DNA of 64,000 bases from Rhyacophila brunnea (GCA_022495005.1 JAGYXB010000371.1:114211-178210); one strand, 5' to 3'; shown: positions 33,390 through 43,987, numbered from the stretch's first letter. Notes: generated by a model from the sequence alone, not told the origin. Program-made: numbers and translations.

Positions 33390-33718
33390 TTTTTTTTTGT
33401 GATTTTACCGAGGCTTTGACTCCGACTCGCTGTCATATCGCCTCTTCTCATCTAGAAGGGGATCCGCCGATCAGGTCCTCACTACTATTCTGTTAAATAA
33501 CTTTAAAATTTTGCCTAGCTCTTCCGTCTTACCCACCGGCAGGACACCGTTCAATTCGTCGACATTCTCATAGATATCCGCAATTCGCAGCTGTACTCTG
33601 TGAAGTTCATATTTAGGGCATTGTAGTGCTATAATATGTACAATGTCCTCTAAAACATGACATTCATCGCAGAGTTGCGATTCGCTTCTTCCCATGAGGA
33701 CTGTGTTCGTCACTGATA
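33390..33718 (-). pseudogene. LINE with RNase H, 3'-end copy
   Basis: It is a reversed copy of 60991-61307. The frame encodes GRSESQLCDECHVLEDIVH and CPKYELHRVQLRIADIYENV, the zinc-knuckle-like CxxC...H...C tail after RNase H, then the 3'UTR and an A-rich end (33392). Against the 60.4 kb copy it has small frame-changing differences (IIALQCP for IALLQCP). It is 5'-truncated at about 33718, where a family D element begins. Confidence 0.75.
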
Positions 33719-33721
33719 CTC

Positions 33722-34545
33722 AGTGACGTCCCGTGGGGGTACGCAGATTGAGCGTCGCTTGGGGGCGGCAGTTACTCGAAGGGCGGCAAATCGAGGAGAA
33801 TCATTAGGTATATGCATATAGAAATAGGTACCCAAACTTAGTAATGACGGAAATATCTTTCCATTAAAAAAATCAGCTCACTGTTTGGAAATGTAATGTA
33901 TTAATTAACATATAAGGTTTAACAGGACTATAATTTTTTTGTCGGGTTTGCGATGTCTAGTTTACTTCCGCTGTCCTTGGACGTCACGTCCTTGATGACC
34001 AGCAATGGACACGTGCAGATTTGCGAATTATATTTGAATTATAGGTAGGTACATACTTACCTTAATTTAATTAATTTATCCGAATATTTTTGCCGGTTAC
34101 TCGCGACTTTTGAAAGTTGTCAGGTGTATTTTTATATGTATCTGAAACCGTGGACTCGCAATACTGTATATTTTTTTTTTTTTTTAGAATTATTAATAAC
34201 CATGTCCTTGCTTTTTCGTACAAGGTGGTTGTTAGTAATTTTGAACAATCACAAACACCCAGGCTTTGAGAAAAACACATAAATGTTTTTGTCATGACCG
34301 GGAATCGAACCCAGGAACTCTTGGGTGGAAGGCGAGCGCCTTACCAACTGCACCACGAGAGCCGCCTAAGAAGTGGAGATGGCATTTCAATTAGTTTTAG
34401 TTGCATATATTTTTTAGTAATGTATCCATACAACACATTTCTTAGATATTGGAGTCATGAAAGGATGATAAAAAATACTGTATTAAAAAAATGGGGTGGT
34501 ATTTTGACGCTGCCTATGGGCGGCATTTTGTCTAGGGACGTCACT
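33722..34545 (+). mobile_element. Family D element, copy 2, carrying a SINE
   Basis: The ends AGTGACGTCCC and GGGACGTCACT are an 11-bp inverted repeat. It is collinear with 7378-7880 but longer because SINE family 2 (34160-34372) is inserted in the middle. GGCGGCATTTTG precedes the right end in both copies. Confidence 0.75.
34160..34372 (-). mobile_element. SINE family 2, complete tRNA-derived copy
   Basis: In reverse it starts GGCTCTCGTGGTGCAGTTGG (A box TGGTGCAGTTGG), has TGGGTTCGATTCCCGG (B box) about 40 bases later, then a tRNA-unrelated body (TTTTTCTCAAAGCCTGGG) and an A-rich tail of 16 or more. This is the standard architecture of a tRNA-derived SINE. It sits inside a family D element. 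Fragments occur at 48418-48466 and 57598-57690. Confidence 0.85.
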
Positions 34546-35026
34546 AACATCAGCTGATAAATCGTATAAAAAATAACACGTTTTATGTCAATTTTATATT
34601 ACGTAAATAAAGCCATTAACAAATCCGGTAAAAAAACAAACAAACACTCACACTCCTGTCAATCACGTTATATAAATAACCACCTCATTTAAATATATAT
34701 TAAATATACCTACTTACCTACTATCTAATATATTATCTTCTCCCCAATAGATAATTGCCACTTAATAGTTGTAATATATCTTCCTGTGATTAGTTTTTTT
34801 TTGTTACGAATTACCATTTCATGAATACATATAACATTGTTTTTTTGGTTGGAGCTATCAATAACATGATATAATTCGATATGAAGTTTTTCACAAAAGT
34901 TAACCTGTTATACCCTGCTGGTTCCGATACACTTAATTTCACAGCGTGTCGCTGGCGCGGTGGTCCACTATATTGTAGACGCCAGATACATTAGGCAATA
35001 TTAACTGAGGTGTTATATTATGGCTT
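34546..35026. other. AT-rich stretch, nothing recognised
   Basis: No coding, repeat or RNA signal was identified. Confidence 0.35.
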
Positions 35027-35328
35027 CACAGAACAGATTAATAAATATAATTTAGATAAACTATATTTTGACGCAGGGTTTTAAATGTGTGAGTGTCCTA
35101 CGAAAATGAAACACACATAGACGTGCAATAGTGTGTGTTGCAACCATCAAACACACCAATATTGAATGAGCGTCAGTGCATAAACCGAGAAAAGTTGTCA
35201 GAACAAAGGACAGGCGTATTTTTGACCCGTGTTTAAGTTTATCTCATATTCTTCTACACTCGAGATCGGTTGCCTGTTACTTCACAACCCTTGGGGTATT
35301 TCAGTTCCCACGAATTCTGTGTTCCCTG
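35027..35328 (+). mobile_element. Family C hAT-like element, copy 3
   Basis: It runs from CACAGAACAGATTAATAAATA to TTCTGTGTTCCCTG (short-word comparison) with all family blocks. The flanks do not form a recognisable 8-bp duplication, so one end may be eroded. Confidence 0.7.
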
Positions 35329-35892
35329 GTACGAGGTTAAATTAACTAAGTTTTTGAAACCCTACCAGATACTGCATGATATTAGTTTCAATAATATAAT
35401 AAATTTTAATGATATTCCATATTAAATTAATACTTACTTACTGTCATCTCCCTCCATTTACGAAAGTGGAAAGATGCTGTCACTTTGTTTCTTTGTATGG
35501 TTTTTCGTCTGGATTCGGGACTTGGAGGTGGACAAATAACACACCGGAATTGTGGTGGGAACGACGAGATTTATTTACATTATTATATACTAATAGTTAC
35601 ATTTTTATAATTTCTTTTATGCGTAGCGTGAGTTAACAATGTTTACTGACTGGCAGTCTGCCGCGCTCTGTCCGCCATTTTATGTTTCGCTTTCAACGGA
35701 AAGCGCTGTCGAAACGGCGACAATGGCGACGTTGCTGATATTTTTAAACGGCCGCAATTTATAGCATTGCCGGCTTTATTATTATTTATTTTCGTAATCA
35801 ACCCTTACTATTTGTCGGCTTGGTACCGATTTGGGCTTCTCCAGATTCACAGAGACATCCCCAAATGGGGACCATTTGGGAATGTAACATTA
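35329..35892. other. Unannotated stretch with a CpG-bearing patch
   Basis: Around 35655-35735 the sequence is CpG-rich (GCCGCGCTCTGTCCGCCATT, GTCGAAACGGCGACAATGGCG), promoter-like in composition. No open frame of note follows. Confidence 0.3.
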
Positions 35893-36303
35893 CCCTGTAC
35901 ACACGTGCATGGATTTACTGCTGACAGTATGTATTATCGCTGCCATTACAAGAAAATGCACGTGTAAACACGTATTATCGTGCAAGTTGCAAGATTTCAT
36001 GCATGTATAAAAAGGTCAGAAGCTTATGAATTTTCACGCAATAATTATTGATACTTTCATAGCAGTGCGCATGCGCAGTAGAACGATTGTGGCGAACCTG
36101 CCTGAACAAATACGAACTACACCGCACAGAATATTTTGACGTCTACCGATTATCTACTACCTTTTCCGAACCTATCCGAATCTGTCAAATGTCTCCAATA
36201 CGATGACAACATCGCGTCTCGCTTACGCTTGAAGAATGAGAGATGTGTTTATCGCGAGATAGTTTAATCACTATTGGCGCAAGTAAATCCATGCACGTGT
36301 AAG
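35893..36303. mobile_element. Family O inverted-repeat element flanked by TTA
   Basis: The left end CCCTGTACACACGTGCATGG and the reversed right end CTTACACGTGCATGGATTTAC share ACGTGCATGGATTTACT. TTA lies on both sides (35890-35892 and 36304-36306), the PIF/Harbinger target length. The interior has a GCGCATGCGC palindrome. A diverged copy is at 10727-11070 and a short version at 40866-41045. Confidence 0.65.
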
Positions 36304-36306
36304 TTA

Positions 36307-36861
36307 TGAGATTTTTTGACCGATACTTTCTTTCAATTGTGATAATGATTTTGTGATTTTTTCTTAGAAATAAATTCCTCGCTGACAACCATCATTTGAT
36401 ATCGATATTTCGATACTTTGTGTATCAATACTTATAACAGGTATCGGTACTTTTTCTTTAGAGTTGACGGCCCTAGTTGTAAGTGCTTATTATGAATTAT
36501 GATTTTTAATCAATGCTCCATGATGCCAGGATTATCGCATTGTGTACAGCTCGCGCACCCTACTTTACATACTTATGGCAAAATAATAATGGCATTTAAA
36601 TACGGCCGTATTTATTATGCACGTGTGTAATCGGATTTACGAGATCGTATTTAAATTTATTCCCAATTATAATATGCAAAATATTCATTGGAACTTTATG
36701 GCTGTTTTTATTCATACTTGCTCGCGTACGGAGGTGATTTTAGCTACATGTATGAGACCCTGTATAATCAGGCCACACTGAGATATTATATTGGATCGTA
36801 ATGCTAGTTATTGAAAAGGGATTATATTGTTAATTTCAAGTTTATAAAGACGTTAGAACAG
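36307..36861. other. Unannotated stretch
   Basis: A GATATCGATATTTCGATAC block at about 36400 ends at GGCCCTAG near 36472 and resembles the end of the ACCGGTAT element at 27999. Nothing else was recognised. Confidence 0.3.
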
Positions 36862-37237
36862 CGATTTCCAAACTGGGAGGCGCGAAAAGTTTAACACAAA
36901 TGTAGCCACAGGTTTGCAGTTTGAAAATGCATAGTTTATAAAGAGCCTGGGGCCCGGGCATAACAGACATCACAAATGTAATCGGATAGTTTAAAAAAGT
37001 CGCCTGCGGCGCTACATTGTTTCAAGACATATTAAATATTTTAAATATGTAGTTATGCATTGCAATTTGATGTGATACCTATATTGTGATGATTGCTATA
37101 GGTACTTAAATGATAACTCCCGTGTATAATTTAGGAAACACTACTTTTGGAGCATCACACTGCCATTAACCTCAGTGATAGGTAGGTGGGCCCGCCAAAG
37201 ATTTTGGCCTAGGGGCCCGCTTTAGAATGTGGGGCCC
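36862..37237 (-). repeat. Family K repeat, inverted copy
   Basis: In reverse it shares AAGCGGGCCCCTAGG-like ends, CTATCACTGAGGTTAATGGCAG and GCGCCGCAGGCGACTTTTTT (short words) with 57022-57590. It starts CAGCGATTTCCAAACTGGG, a hAT-like end. Confidence 0.5.
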
Positions 37238-37477
37238 ACGGTAGAATCCATTTATCAATGAACGATGATGAATTTGCATTGACTACTTTTGAAAAGGAAA
37301 AATTTATAGAATTATCGTGCGATAGTTCATTGAAATTTAGTTCATTCCTACACATTTATATAATATCATGTTTTCTGTCATGCGTTACAAACATTTATAT
37401 TTATATAGTAATTAATTAAGATAAATATATAAGCACTCAATGTATTTTTTTCCAAAGATGTTCAATAAGGTATCAAG

Positions 37478-37761
37478 AGCAGAGCAGAGCTTTGAATGTG
37501 TGTGTGTGTGTCATACGAAAATGAAACAAACATTATATACGCGCAATAGTGTGTGTGTGTGTTGCAATCTTCAAATACACAAATATTGCATCAGCCTCAG
37601 TGCATAAACCGAGAGCAGTTGTCAAAATGAAGGACGAGTTTAGAATGACGTATTCTTGACACGTGTTTAAGTTTATCCCATATTCTTCCACACTCGAGAT
37701 CGGTTGACCTGTTACTCCACACCCGGTGGATATTTCAGTTCCAATTAATTCGGTGTTCCCG
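37478..37761 (+). mobile_element. Family C element, copy 4, with expanded GT runs
   Basis: It carries the family blocks from TTTGAATGTG to TTCGGTGTTCCC, but the GTGTGAGTGTCC block has become a (GT) microsatellite at about 37495-37511, and a second (GT) run lies at 37548-37562. The left end is truncated. Confidence 0.65.
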
Positions 37762-37856
37762 TATCTAACGTTCTCAAATCTTGTGAATTATTCGTAAAAT
37801 AAAATCTTTTAATGAACTATTTTTTTATTCGACGAATAAGACACAAAATATAATGT

Positions 37857-38535
37857 TTGAGGCTTTCACGGTTGTTTTATGATGAAAATGTAGTGGAGGT
37901 ATATGAATGTAAACGTTGCTCTAAGAATGTCAAAAGGTTACGACCAGAGATACCGGCTCGAATATTGGATTTTGCTGATAGTGCCGGAAGCACACAAGAT
38001 TTACAAGAAATACACAAGATTTCAGAATGTAGCATTGTATATACTGAATATACATAATTTTAAAACATCTCATGCATATGCACACTAGAAAAAATCGTTT
38101 TGTAGAAAAAAATACGACAGCTGACGGGACTAGCTGTATCTGCTGGATTCGCGCCAGCATGTTTTTCTATTGTGTATATTCAAAAAAGTATATTTGAAAT
38201 ACATTATAGGTATTTAGACTGCATGCAAGAATTTCTTCGATGACTTTAATATTATATTTATTGTATAAATTTTTTTAGATGCACTCAATGTTTTTTTTCG
38301 CGTGCAAGAAGTCACGAAGTTCACATTTGCCACCATTTGCTCGATTGCGTTTAATGCATCCCGCAAAAAGAGTGAACAATGGCGACAAGTAGGTACCGTG
38401 CAGTGCCAATTTACGATCTTTTGTATGCAAATGACTCAGATTGTGAAAAAAACGCCCGCGATCGAGGTACCTATCAGCGATAATTTATACTTGAAATTGC
38501 ACACCGAGATGCTTGAAGATAAAAGGTGTATTTAA
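37857..38535 (+). other. Unrecognised region with two short open frames
   Basis: Frame 37857-38057 (66 codons) contains VVEVYECKRCSKNVKRLRPE, with one CxxC pair, and is less AT-biased than noise frames. Frame 38302-38535 (77 codons) contains SRKKSEQWRQVGTVQCQF; in another frame an ATG in strong context at about 38379 starts MATSRYRAVPIYDLLYANDS before a stop. I recognise no family. These could be fragments of a lost gene or element. Confidence 0.2.
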
Positions 38536-39328
38536 TAAATTAATGATTTAATTGGTGATTTGAATCATTATTAAACGAGAGCGAAAGTCAGATTAGTGAT
38601 TTTTTTGGTGATTAGATGTTTTCTTTCGATTCGATCGTTCAGACGATTAATTCACTATCAGAATGACAATCGAACGAAATGACTGACGTGTTCAAAATTA
38701 GAATCGATTCAATGCATTGATTTTTCAGATAACCATAATAATTATTATAGTGTACGTGGATAAAAATCTTAATTCTAATATCATTGGAATTACGGGTGAT
38801 GATATTAGGAAAATCTCATTAAGGGTGAGCGTAATGCGTTTTAATACATTTTACTGATAATTTTTATTATTTACGTTGAATAAATTCATCTTGGTAATTA
38901 ACTAATTACATATTATTTTATGGTTATTTTTATTATTAGATTTTTGTTCTACTGTCCGACAAGAAGATCTCAGCGATAACAGGAAGTCGCTGCAGTCGCG
39001 TTTTGCAACACTGCATTTTGGCGTAGGTACTTGCCATGGCGGGAACCCGTGCTAGGGGCTTATTTAGTCTTTTAGATGGGACTCTTTTTCTTCTTTGCAA
39101 TCAACCAAAAGTCTACTAATAATAATTCGAACATCACTCCTGATTGTTTTAGAGGTATTTGCATTATAAAAAGCTCAAATTACGTAAATTGATAGATCCG
39201 TACACCACGGGAGCTTAAAATGTAATGATTAATTTGGGTGCGTTATTAATTTGGAAACGGAAGTGCGATTAGCTGTACTGGCGGAAATTGTTATTTCACA
39301 GTTTTACTTACATACTCTGACACATAGT
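38536..39328. other. Unannotated AT-rich stretch
   Basis: Nothing recognised; a GTGATT/TGATTA-rich segment at 38540-38700 has no partner. Confidence 0.3.
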
Positions 39329-39550
39329 TACAGCTGCGAATTACGGATATCTTTGAGAATGTCGATGAATTGAAAGGTGTCCTGGCGGTGGGTAAGACGG
39401 AAGAGCTTGGCAAAATTGTAAAGTTCTTGACAGAAACACAATTGAAAGAACAGAATTGGAGTGAGGACCTGATCGGTGGATCCCCTTCTAGAAGGGCGAT
39501 ATGACAGCGAGTCGCAGTCAAATCCTCGGTAAAATCATAAAAATAAAAAA
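39329..39550 (+). pseudogene. LINE with RNase H, short 3'-end copy
   Basis: It matches 61110-61305 in the same orientation (GCTGCGAATTACGGATATC, TGAAAGGTGTCCTGGCGG, GCGAGTCGCAGTC) and ends with an A-rich tail after GGTAAAATCATAAAAA. It is severely 5'-truncated, as is usual for LINE insertions, and has frame differences against the other two copies. Confidence 0.75.
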
Positions 39551-40327
39551 GCAGACATCCAACAAATATAGTTTTGAACATTGTTTACTTGTTTCCGACA
39601 AAGCAAAATTGTTTTGAGTAGGTACCATTCATTTCAACAGTGGCGATTTTCTTTGACTCACATGACGCGATCGATCGTCATAAGTTTACAAAAGGGGCCT
39701 CGAAATAGTTCAAACCAGTCGTACAATTATTAAATAATGCCAAATTCTTCAAACTGCAACTAATATCAAAAGTGTCTATAACAATAATCTCTCAAACAGA
39801 TAAATAGTACTTCTACACTAAAAAAAATATTAATATTATTATGTGTCGTCTTCAATAATAAATTGAATAGGAAAGATATACATTGTTATTTATACTAGGT
39901 GGGTACATTGCTATTTTATTTTATATCGTGGTGTGTTTGAAAACGTCAGTGTCTCGAGCCTCCAATTATATAAACCCAACATTGCATTAAAAAAATATTC
40001 GTTTTAGTTTTCGTATTCTACGGATTCGCGCGGTTGTGAATCCGTACGCACGAGAATACTCATTTTTTCATCAATTCCGAAAAGAATGAACTAATAGTAG
40101 ACACGCGAGACAATGCTGGGAGAATAAATTATGGTAATTTATTGTTACAAGTTGCCCTCGGAGGCGACGGCAATGACACCGAATTTTCGAGGCGATCGCC
40201 TGGAAAGCAGAGAATAGAAAATTTTACATAAATCTTATCATGCGAATACGTTTTCTAAGCCATTCATTTTCTTTGTGTTGTGTTTACGCAGTAATACGCT
40301 AATTAAACGAGCGTCTTTTGATAAACG
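39551..40327. other. Unannotated stretch
   Basis: No feature was recognised. Mild CpG enrichment is seen at 40020-40040 and 40150-40200. Confidence 0.3.
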
Positions 40328-40330
40328 TTA

Positions 40331-40483
40331 TGCCGGGTCCACACTGGCAACATTTCGCGCGACAACCTCGTTAAATTTTACGATAATTATTATAATTGTT
40401 TAAGAAATTTTACGATAATTATCATACTTATCGTAAAATTTAACGATGTTGTCTCGCGACATGTTGCCAGTGTGGACCCGGCA
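40331..40483. mobile_element. Family M palindromic MITE, TTA-flanked
   Basis: Almost the whole element is an inverted repeat. It begins TGCCGGGTCCACACTGGC and ends with the reverse of the same. TTA is present at 40328-40330 and 40484-40486. The centre is ACGATAATTATTATAATTG-like. A shorter copy is at 45426-45530. The 3-bp TTA/TAA duplication and G-rich start fit PIF/Harbinger-type elements. Confidence 0.8.
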
Positions 40484-40486
40484 TTA

Positions 40487-40804
40487 GGGCCGTTTCAGAC
40501 GGGACACCGGTGTCGCGCTCGTATATAATAAGAAGGCCTTTGTATTATGTTTATGAACGCCCCAGAGCTAATGAGTCAACGCATATTTTCGCGTTATAAA
40601 TTAGAGCATAAAACTGGCTGCGGTAATACAAACAAGTGTATCGGTGGCTTGAGAATGTAGCGGCCGACGGTAAAGTGTACCGGACACGCGTTGACTCATT
40701 AGCTCTGGGCGTTCATAAACATAATACAAAGGTCCCTTTATTCGAATACAAAGGCCTCCTATATTATATCGAGCGCGACACCGGTGTCCCGTCTGAAACG
40801 GGCT
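40487..40804. mobile_element. Element N, TTA-flanked long-inverted-repeat MITE
   Basis: The left end GGGCCGTTTCAGACGGGACA and the reversed right end AGCCCGTTTCAGACGGGACA begin inverted arms of about 100 bp, continuing through CGCTCG and GAGTCAACGC. TTA flanks at 40484-40486 (shared with element M) and 40805-40807. GGGCC-GTTT ends and a TTA target are typical of PIF/Harbinger. Open frames crossing it are by-products of the arms. Confidence 0.75.
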
Positions 40805-40865
40805 TTAGGCATTTGCTGTGGAGTTCAAGATATTCATCTTATTATCATCAGCAAAAACGATGTAG

Positions 40866-41045
40866 TACCCCGTTTACACGTGCATGGATGTGCACCAATA
40901 GTATGTATTTTAAACTATCGCGATAATAACTGTTCATGCATGAAATCTTGCAGGATCTGGATAATACATGTTTACACGTGCATTTTCTTGTCATGGCTGC
41001 GATATTATGTACTTTCAGCTCTAAATCCATAAACATGTAAATGGG
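40866..41045. mobile_element. Family O, short palindromic version
   Basis: The left end CCCCGTTTACACGTGCATGG and the right end CCATAAACATGTAAATGGGG are inverted repeats, and a second pair (ACGTGCATTTTCTTG and its surroundings) lies inside. It is a shortened relative of the 411-bp element at 35893. Confidence 0.6.
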
Positions 41046-41248
41046 GTATAATAATCTTTTGTGTGCGAGTCGAGAGGTTGGGTTGTCTTCGTGTACTATT
41101 ATGTAAACTATTCATGAGGAAGCGAACTATCCGTCTAATGAAGGTGGATGCGGCGTTGAAGACCTGGCAGAAAAAATGCGACGCCTCCACCAAAGGCAGG
41201 GACACTGAGTCACTCAAGTGTGCTTTGAATGAATTTTCATGACTTTAA

Positions 41249-41698
41249 GCCATTGATATACTACTAGATGAGGAGTTTCCATACAAGTGTCATTTAAAAA
41301 AATGTCCCACAAAAGAAGATATTACGAATGTCGTCTTATATTTCCTTGTAGGTATAGGACAGTTAACATGGATTCCCGAATTTCACCCGTATTGCACTGG
41401 CTGTAAAACTAAATTTGCGTGTTTGGAATAGTGACCCTAAGGGTGTCTTTTCAACAAAATTCATGTCTAAGCGGACAGAGAAAGTCGTCATGTGCTGACT
41501 ATAAGTTAGAGTAAGATGCAAGCTAGATCGGGCTTACTTATAATTATTGCCAGGTCGTTTTCGAGACAAATATTAAGTGAGCTTATATCGAGTTAAGTCC
41601 GCCGATATAAAAACAGTGAGTTTTAACACTGGCGGAGTCGCTGAAAATCGGGCGTCATTTTAAGAAGCATATGATTCATCCAGTAGTATATCAATGCT
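41249..41698. mobile_element. TTAA-flanked inverted-repeat element (piggyBac-type target)
   Basis: TTAA lies at 41245-41248 and 41699-41702. The left end GCCATTGATATACTACTAG and the reversed right end GCATTGATATACTACTGG are inverted repeats through ATGA, about 23 bp with one indel and one mismatch. The interior of about 400 bp has no transposase frame. It is unrelated in sequence to family E and to the 20222 element, so it is a third TTAA-target family. Confidence 0.75.
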
Positions 41699-41959
41699 TT
41701 AAGCTAAGAGTGCCCATGGGAAAATGGAATGGGGAAGTGTGCAAAACAAAAAGACTTTGACGGAAGCATCTCTAGCATGCTTTCCACCTCAACTAAAAGC
41801 GCAGAGTAAAATATAATTTAGATACGGTATAACTTCGATATAACGGACGTCACATAGAAAAGTCCGTTATATATAAACACAAACAAAATCCTCGCTATTC
41901 GTTTTCGGATGATATATCCAGACACATCCGTTATGGGGTGACGTTAATGTTCAATTTCG

Positions 41960-42580
41960 CTTTCGATAATCCTGCATTGAAAAAAGAATTAAGTTTTGTT
42001 TGCACGTTTGAAGTCTGCTGTTTTTTATAATCTCTAAAGTTACGAAAATGCCTGTAATACATATAGTTGATTTTCGTTATCTGACGAATAGTCAATACAT
42101 GTTATTAGATCGTCGAGATGCGATCTTATCACTGATAACTTTGTTTTTGGGCGTGTTGTTTCTTCATCCACGCTATCTTCACTTTCATACACAGGGTCAC
42201 CTTCATCTACGTCTAACCCACAGAACAGATAATAAATAGAATACCGATAGGCCATATTCAATACGCCGCATTGTGAAGCAGGATTTTGAATGTGTGAGTG
42301 TCCTACGAAAATGAAGCACGCATTATGCACGTGCAATGGTGTGTGTAATATACCAACATTAAATGAGCGTAAATGCATAACTCGAGAGCAGTTTTCAGTA
42401 TTCGACGTAAAACGTATTATTGACACGTGTGTAAGTTTAACCTGGATTCTTCCTTACTCGAGTCGGTTACCTGCTATCGCCTTACCCGTTATGTATTTCT
42501 GTTCCCATTGTTTCCCATGGTCTAACCATTGTAACTTTATTGAATAGAGTAATATATACATCCATTCACTTCGATTAAAC
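41960..42580 (-). pseudogene. C-terminal remnant of a pogo/Tigger-type transposase
   Basis: Reading the minus strand and skipping the nested C element, the frame before the insert gives LQWLDVDEGDPVYES and continues SVDEETTRPKTKLSVIRSHL and DDLITCID. After one frameshift near 42010 the frame gives KKQQTSNVQTKLNSFFNAG. An acidic W.D.DE.DPV..E...DEE block, a short helix of LDDL type and a final KQTKL.SFF are the typical end of pogo/Tigger/jerky transposases. The catalytic DDE core is absent, so this is a dead fragment. Confidence 0.7.
42219..42519 (+). mobile_element. Family C hAT-like element, copy 5, inside the pogo transposase
   Basis: It begins CACAGAACAGATAATAAATA and ends TTGTTTCCCATG. 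GTCTAACC flanks it exactly (42211-42218 and 42520-42527). Removing one duplicate and the insert rejoins the transposase frame (WLD to VDEGD). An 85-codon frame inside it is shared by copy 6, but other copies have stops. Confidence 0.9.
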
Positions 42581-42913
42581 AAATTAAATTGATATGCAGC
42601 TGTGTGAATTAGCGGCCTGCGTTGCAAGCGTCAGTGCTACTAGCGGGACGGCATTGTGGCTCGGTTTTGAGGGGTGATTATCATGCGCAGAACATTTTGT
42701 TTATAAGCGATGACGTTAACAGAATGTTTTTAATAATTTTCACATTTGACAGGATATCTGTTATATCGAGGTTCTACTGTAACTGTATTGATAAAAACTA
42801 ATAATTAAACATTTAATATTTTTTTAAACTGCAAATTATCAGTAGGTAGATATGTATTGTAATAAATTGGACAAAATTATGATATAGGTAGGTATGTAGT
42901 TTATTACGGCGAT

Positions 42914-43838
42914 CAGTGGCGAAGAGTGGAGGTAGGCCCATAAGATACGACATAAATAGTGTACACTAAACTTTGTCGGTCATACGCACAGAATAGATAA
43001 TAAATAGAATATCGATAGGCTATATTCAATACGCCACATTGTTGATGCAGTATTTTGAATGTGTGAGTGTCCTACGAAAAATGAAGCACCCATTATGCAC
43101 GTGCAATAGTGTGTGTAATACACCAACATTAAATGAGCGTAAATGCATAAACCGAGAGCAGTTTTCAGTATTCGAGGTAAAACGTATTCTTGACATGTGT
43201 GTAAGTTTAGCCCGGATTCTTCCTTACTCGAGTCGGTTACCTGCTTCGCCTTACCCGTTATGTATTTCAGTTCCCATTATTTCTGAGTTCCTTGGTCATA
43301 CGTATGTGTTTTCATTGAACTAAGACTAAAATTTACAGATGGTGATGGTTAGTTTTTAAATTTCAATCAAAGCCTGCGAAACCAAGCCATAATAGATAAT
43401 AGTCAAAAAATATTCGTCTATCTATAAAATAATATCTAAAGTTATGCCATTAAATCATACCTACATAATTTTGGATATTTTATAGATAAAAGAATATTTA
43501 TATCGATTATGGTTTGGTATAGGCAAGGCTTAAAGAATTAAAAAAAAAACTAACCAACACCATCTGCAATATTATGTAAGTACCTACTTATTCTTAATTC
43601 AACGAAAACAAATAAGTATGACTGAAAAAGTATCCACTAGTTTGTCGGATCGGACATAGCATACTAAAACTATAATAGTTTGGCTTAGGCAGGGTTTAAT
43701 TGATTTAAAAAAAAATTAACCAACACCATCTGTAAATTGTGGTATTGGTTCACTAAAAACAAATACATATGACTAACATAGTTTTATGTGCACTGTTTAT
43801 TTCGGATCTTAACAGCCTACCTCCACCCTTCGCCACTG
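42914..43838 (+). mobile_element. Family B hAT-like element, full copy with nested C element
   Basis: It begins CAGTGGCGAAGAGTGGAGG and ends CCACCCTTCGCCACTG. Flanks ACGGCGAT and TCGTCGAT agree at six of eight bases. The interior shows the B-type palindrome built around CTATCTATAAAATA and TATTTTATAGATA, and two repeats of the ACTAACCAACACCATCTG block. The C element at 42987-43294 splits it. Confidence 0.85.
42987..43294 (+). mobile_element. Family C hAT-like element, copy 6, nested in family B
   Basis: GTCATACG flanks it exactly (42979-42986 and 43295-43302). Other B copies (for example 51098-51105) read GTCATACGTATTTG without interruption, the empty site. Ends are CACAGAATAGATAATAAATA and GAGTTCCTTG. 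It is the closest relative of copy 5, only 470 bp away. Confidence 0.9.
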
Positions 43839-43987
43839 TCGTCGATAGATATTTCATAATGTATCTACATAATATAAATATGGATTCATTCTTAAATTAA
43901 ATTAATAGCTAGGTACATAATATTTATTATAATAATAAAATGCCTATTTGCAGTTAATCAAGAGTTTATTTCTGTACATGTTCGGAA

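Larger units (their letters stand above)
41823..42781 (-). mobile_element. pogo/Tigger-like DNA transposon, deletion derivative with nested C element
   Basis: The left end TACGGTATAACTTCGATATAACGG and the reversed right end TACAGTAGAACCTCGATATAACAG match over about 24 bp (quoted by their shared TAACYTCGATATAAC core). The ends are TA, as expected for Tc1/mariner/pogo targets. On the minus strand it keeps the C-terminal part of a pogo-type DDE transposase. A family C element (42219-42519) interrupts it. About 950 bp including the insert, against roughly 2.5 kb for intact pogo-like elements. Confidence 0.75.

Noticed and set aside
40636..41036. Open frames of 62-96 codons as genes
   Set aside because: They lie across the arms of the N and O inverted-repeat elements and exist on both strands because of the repeats.
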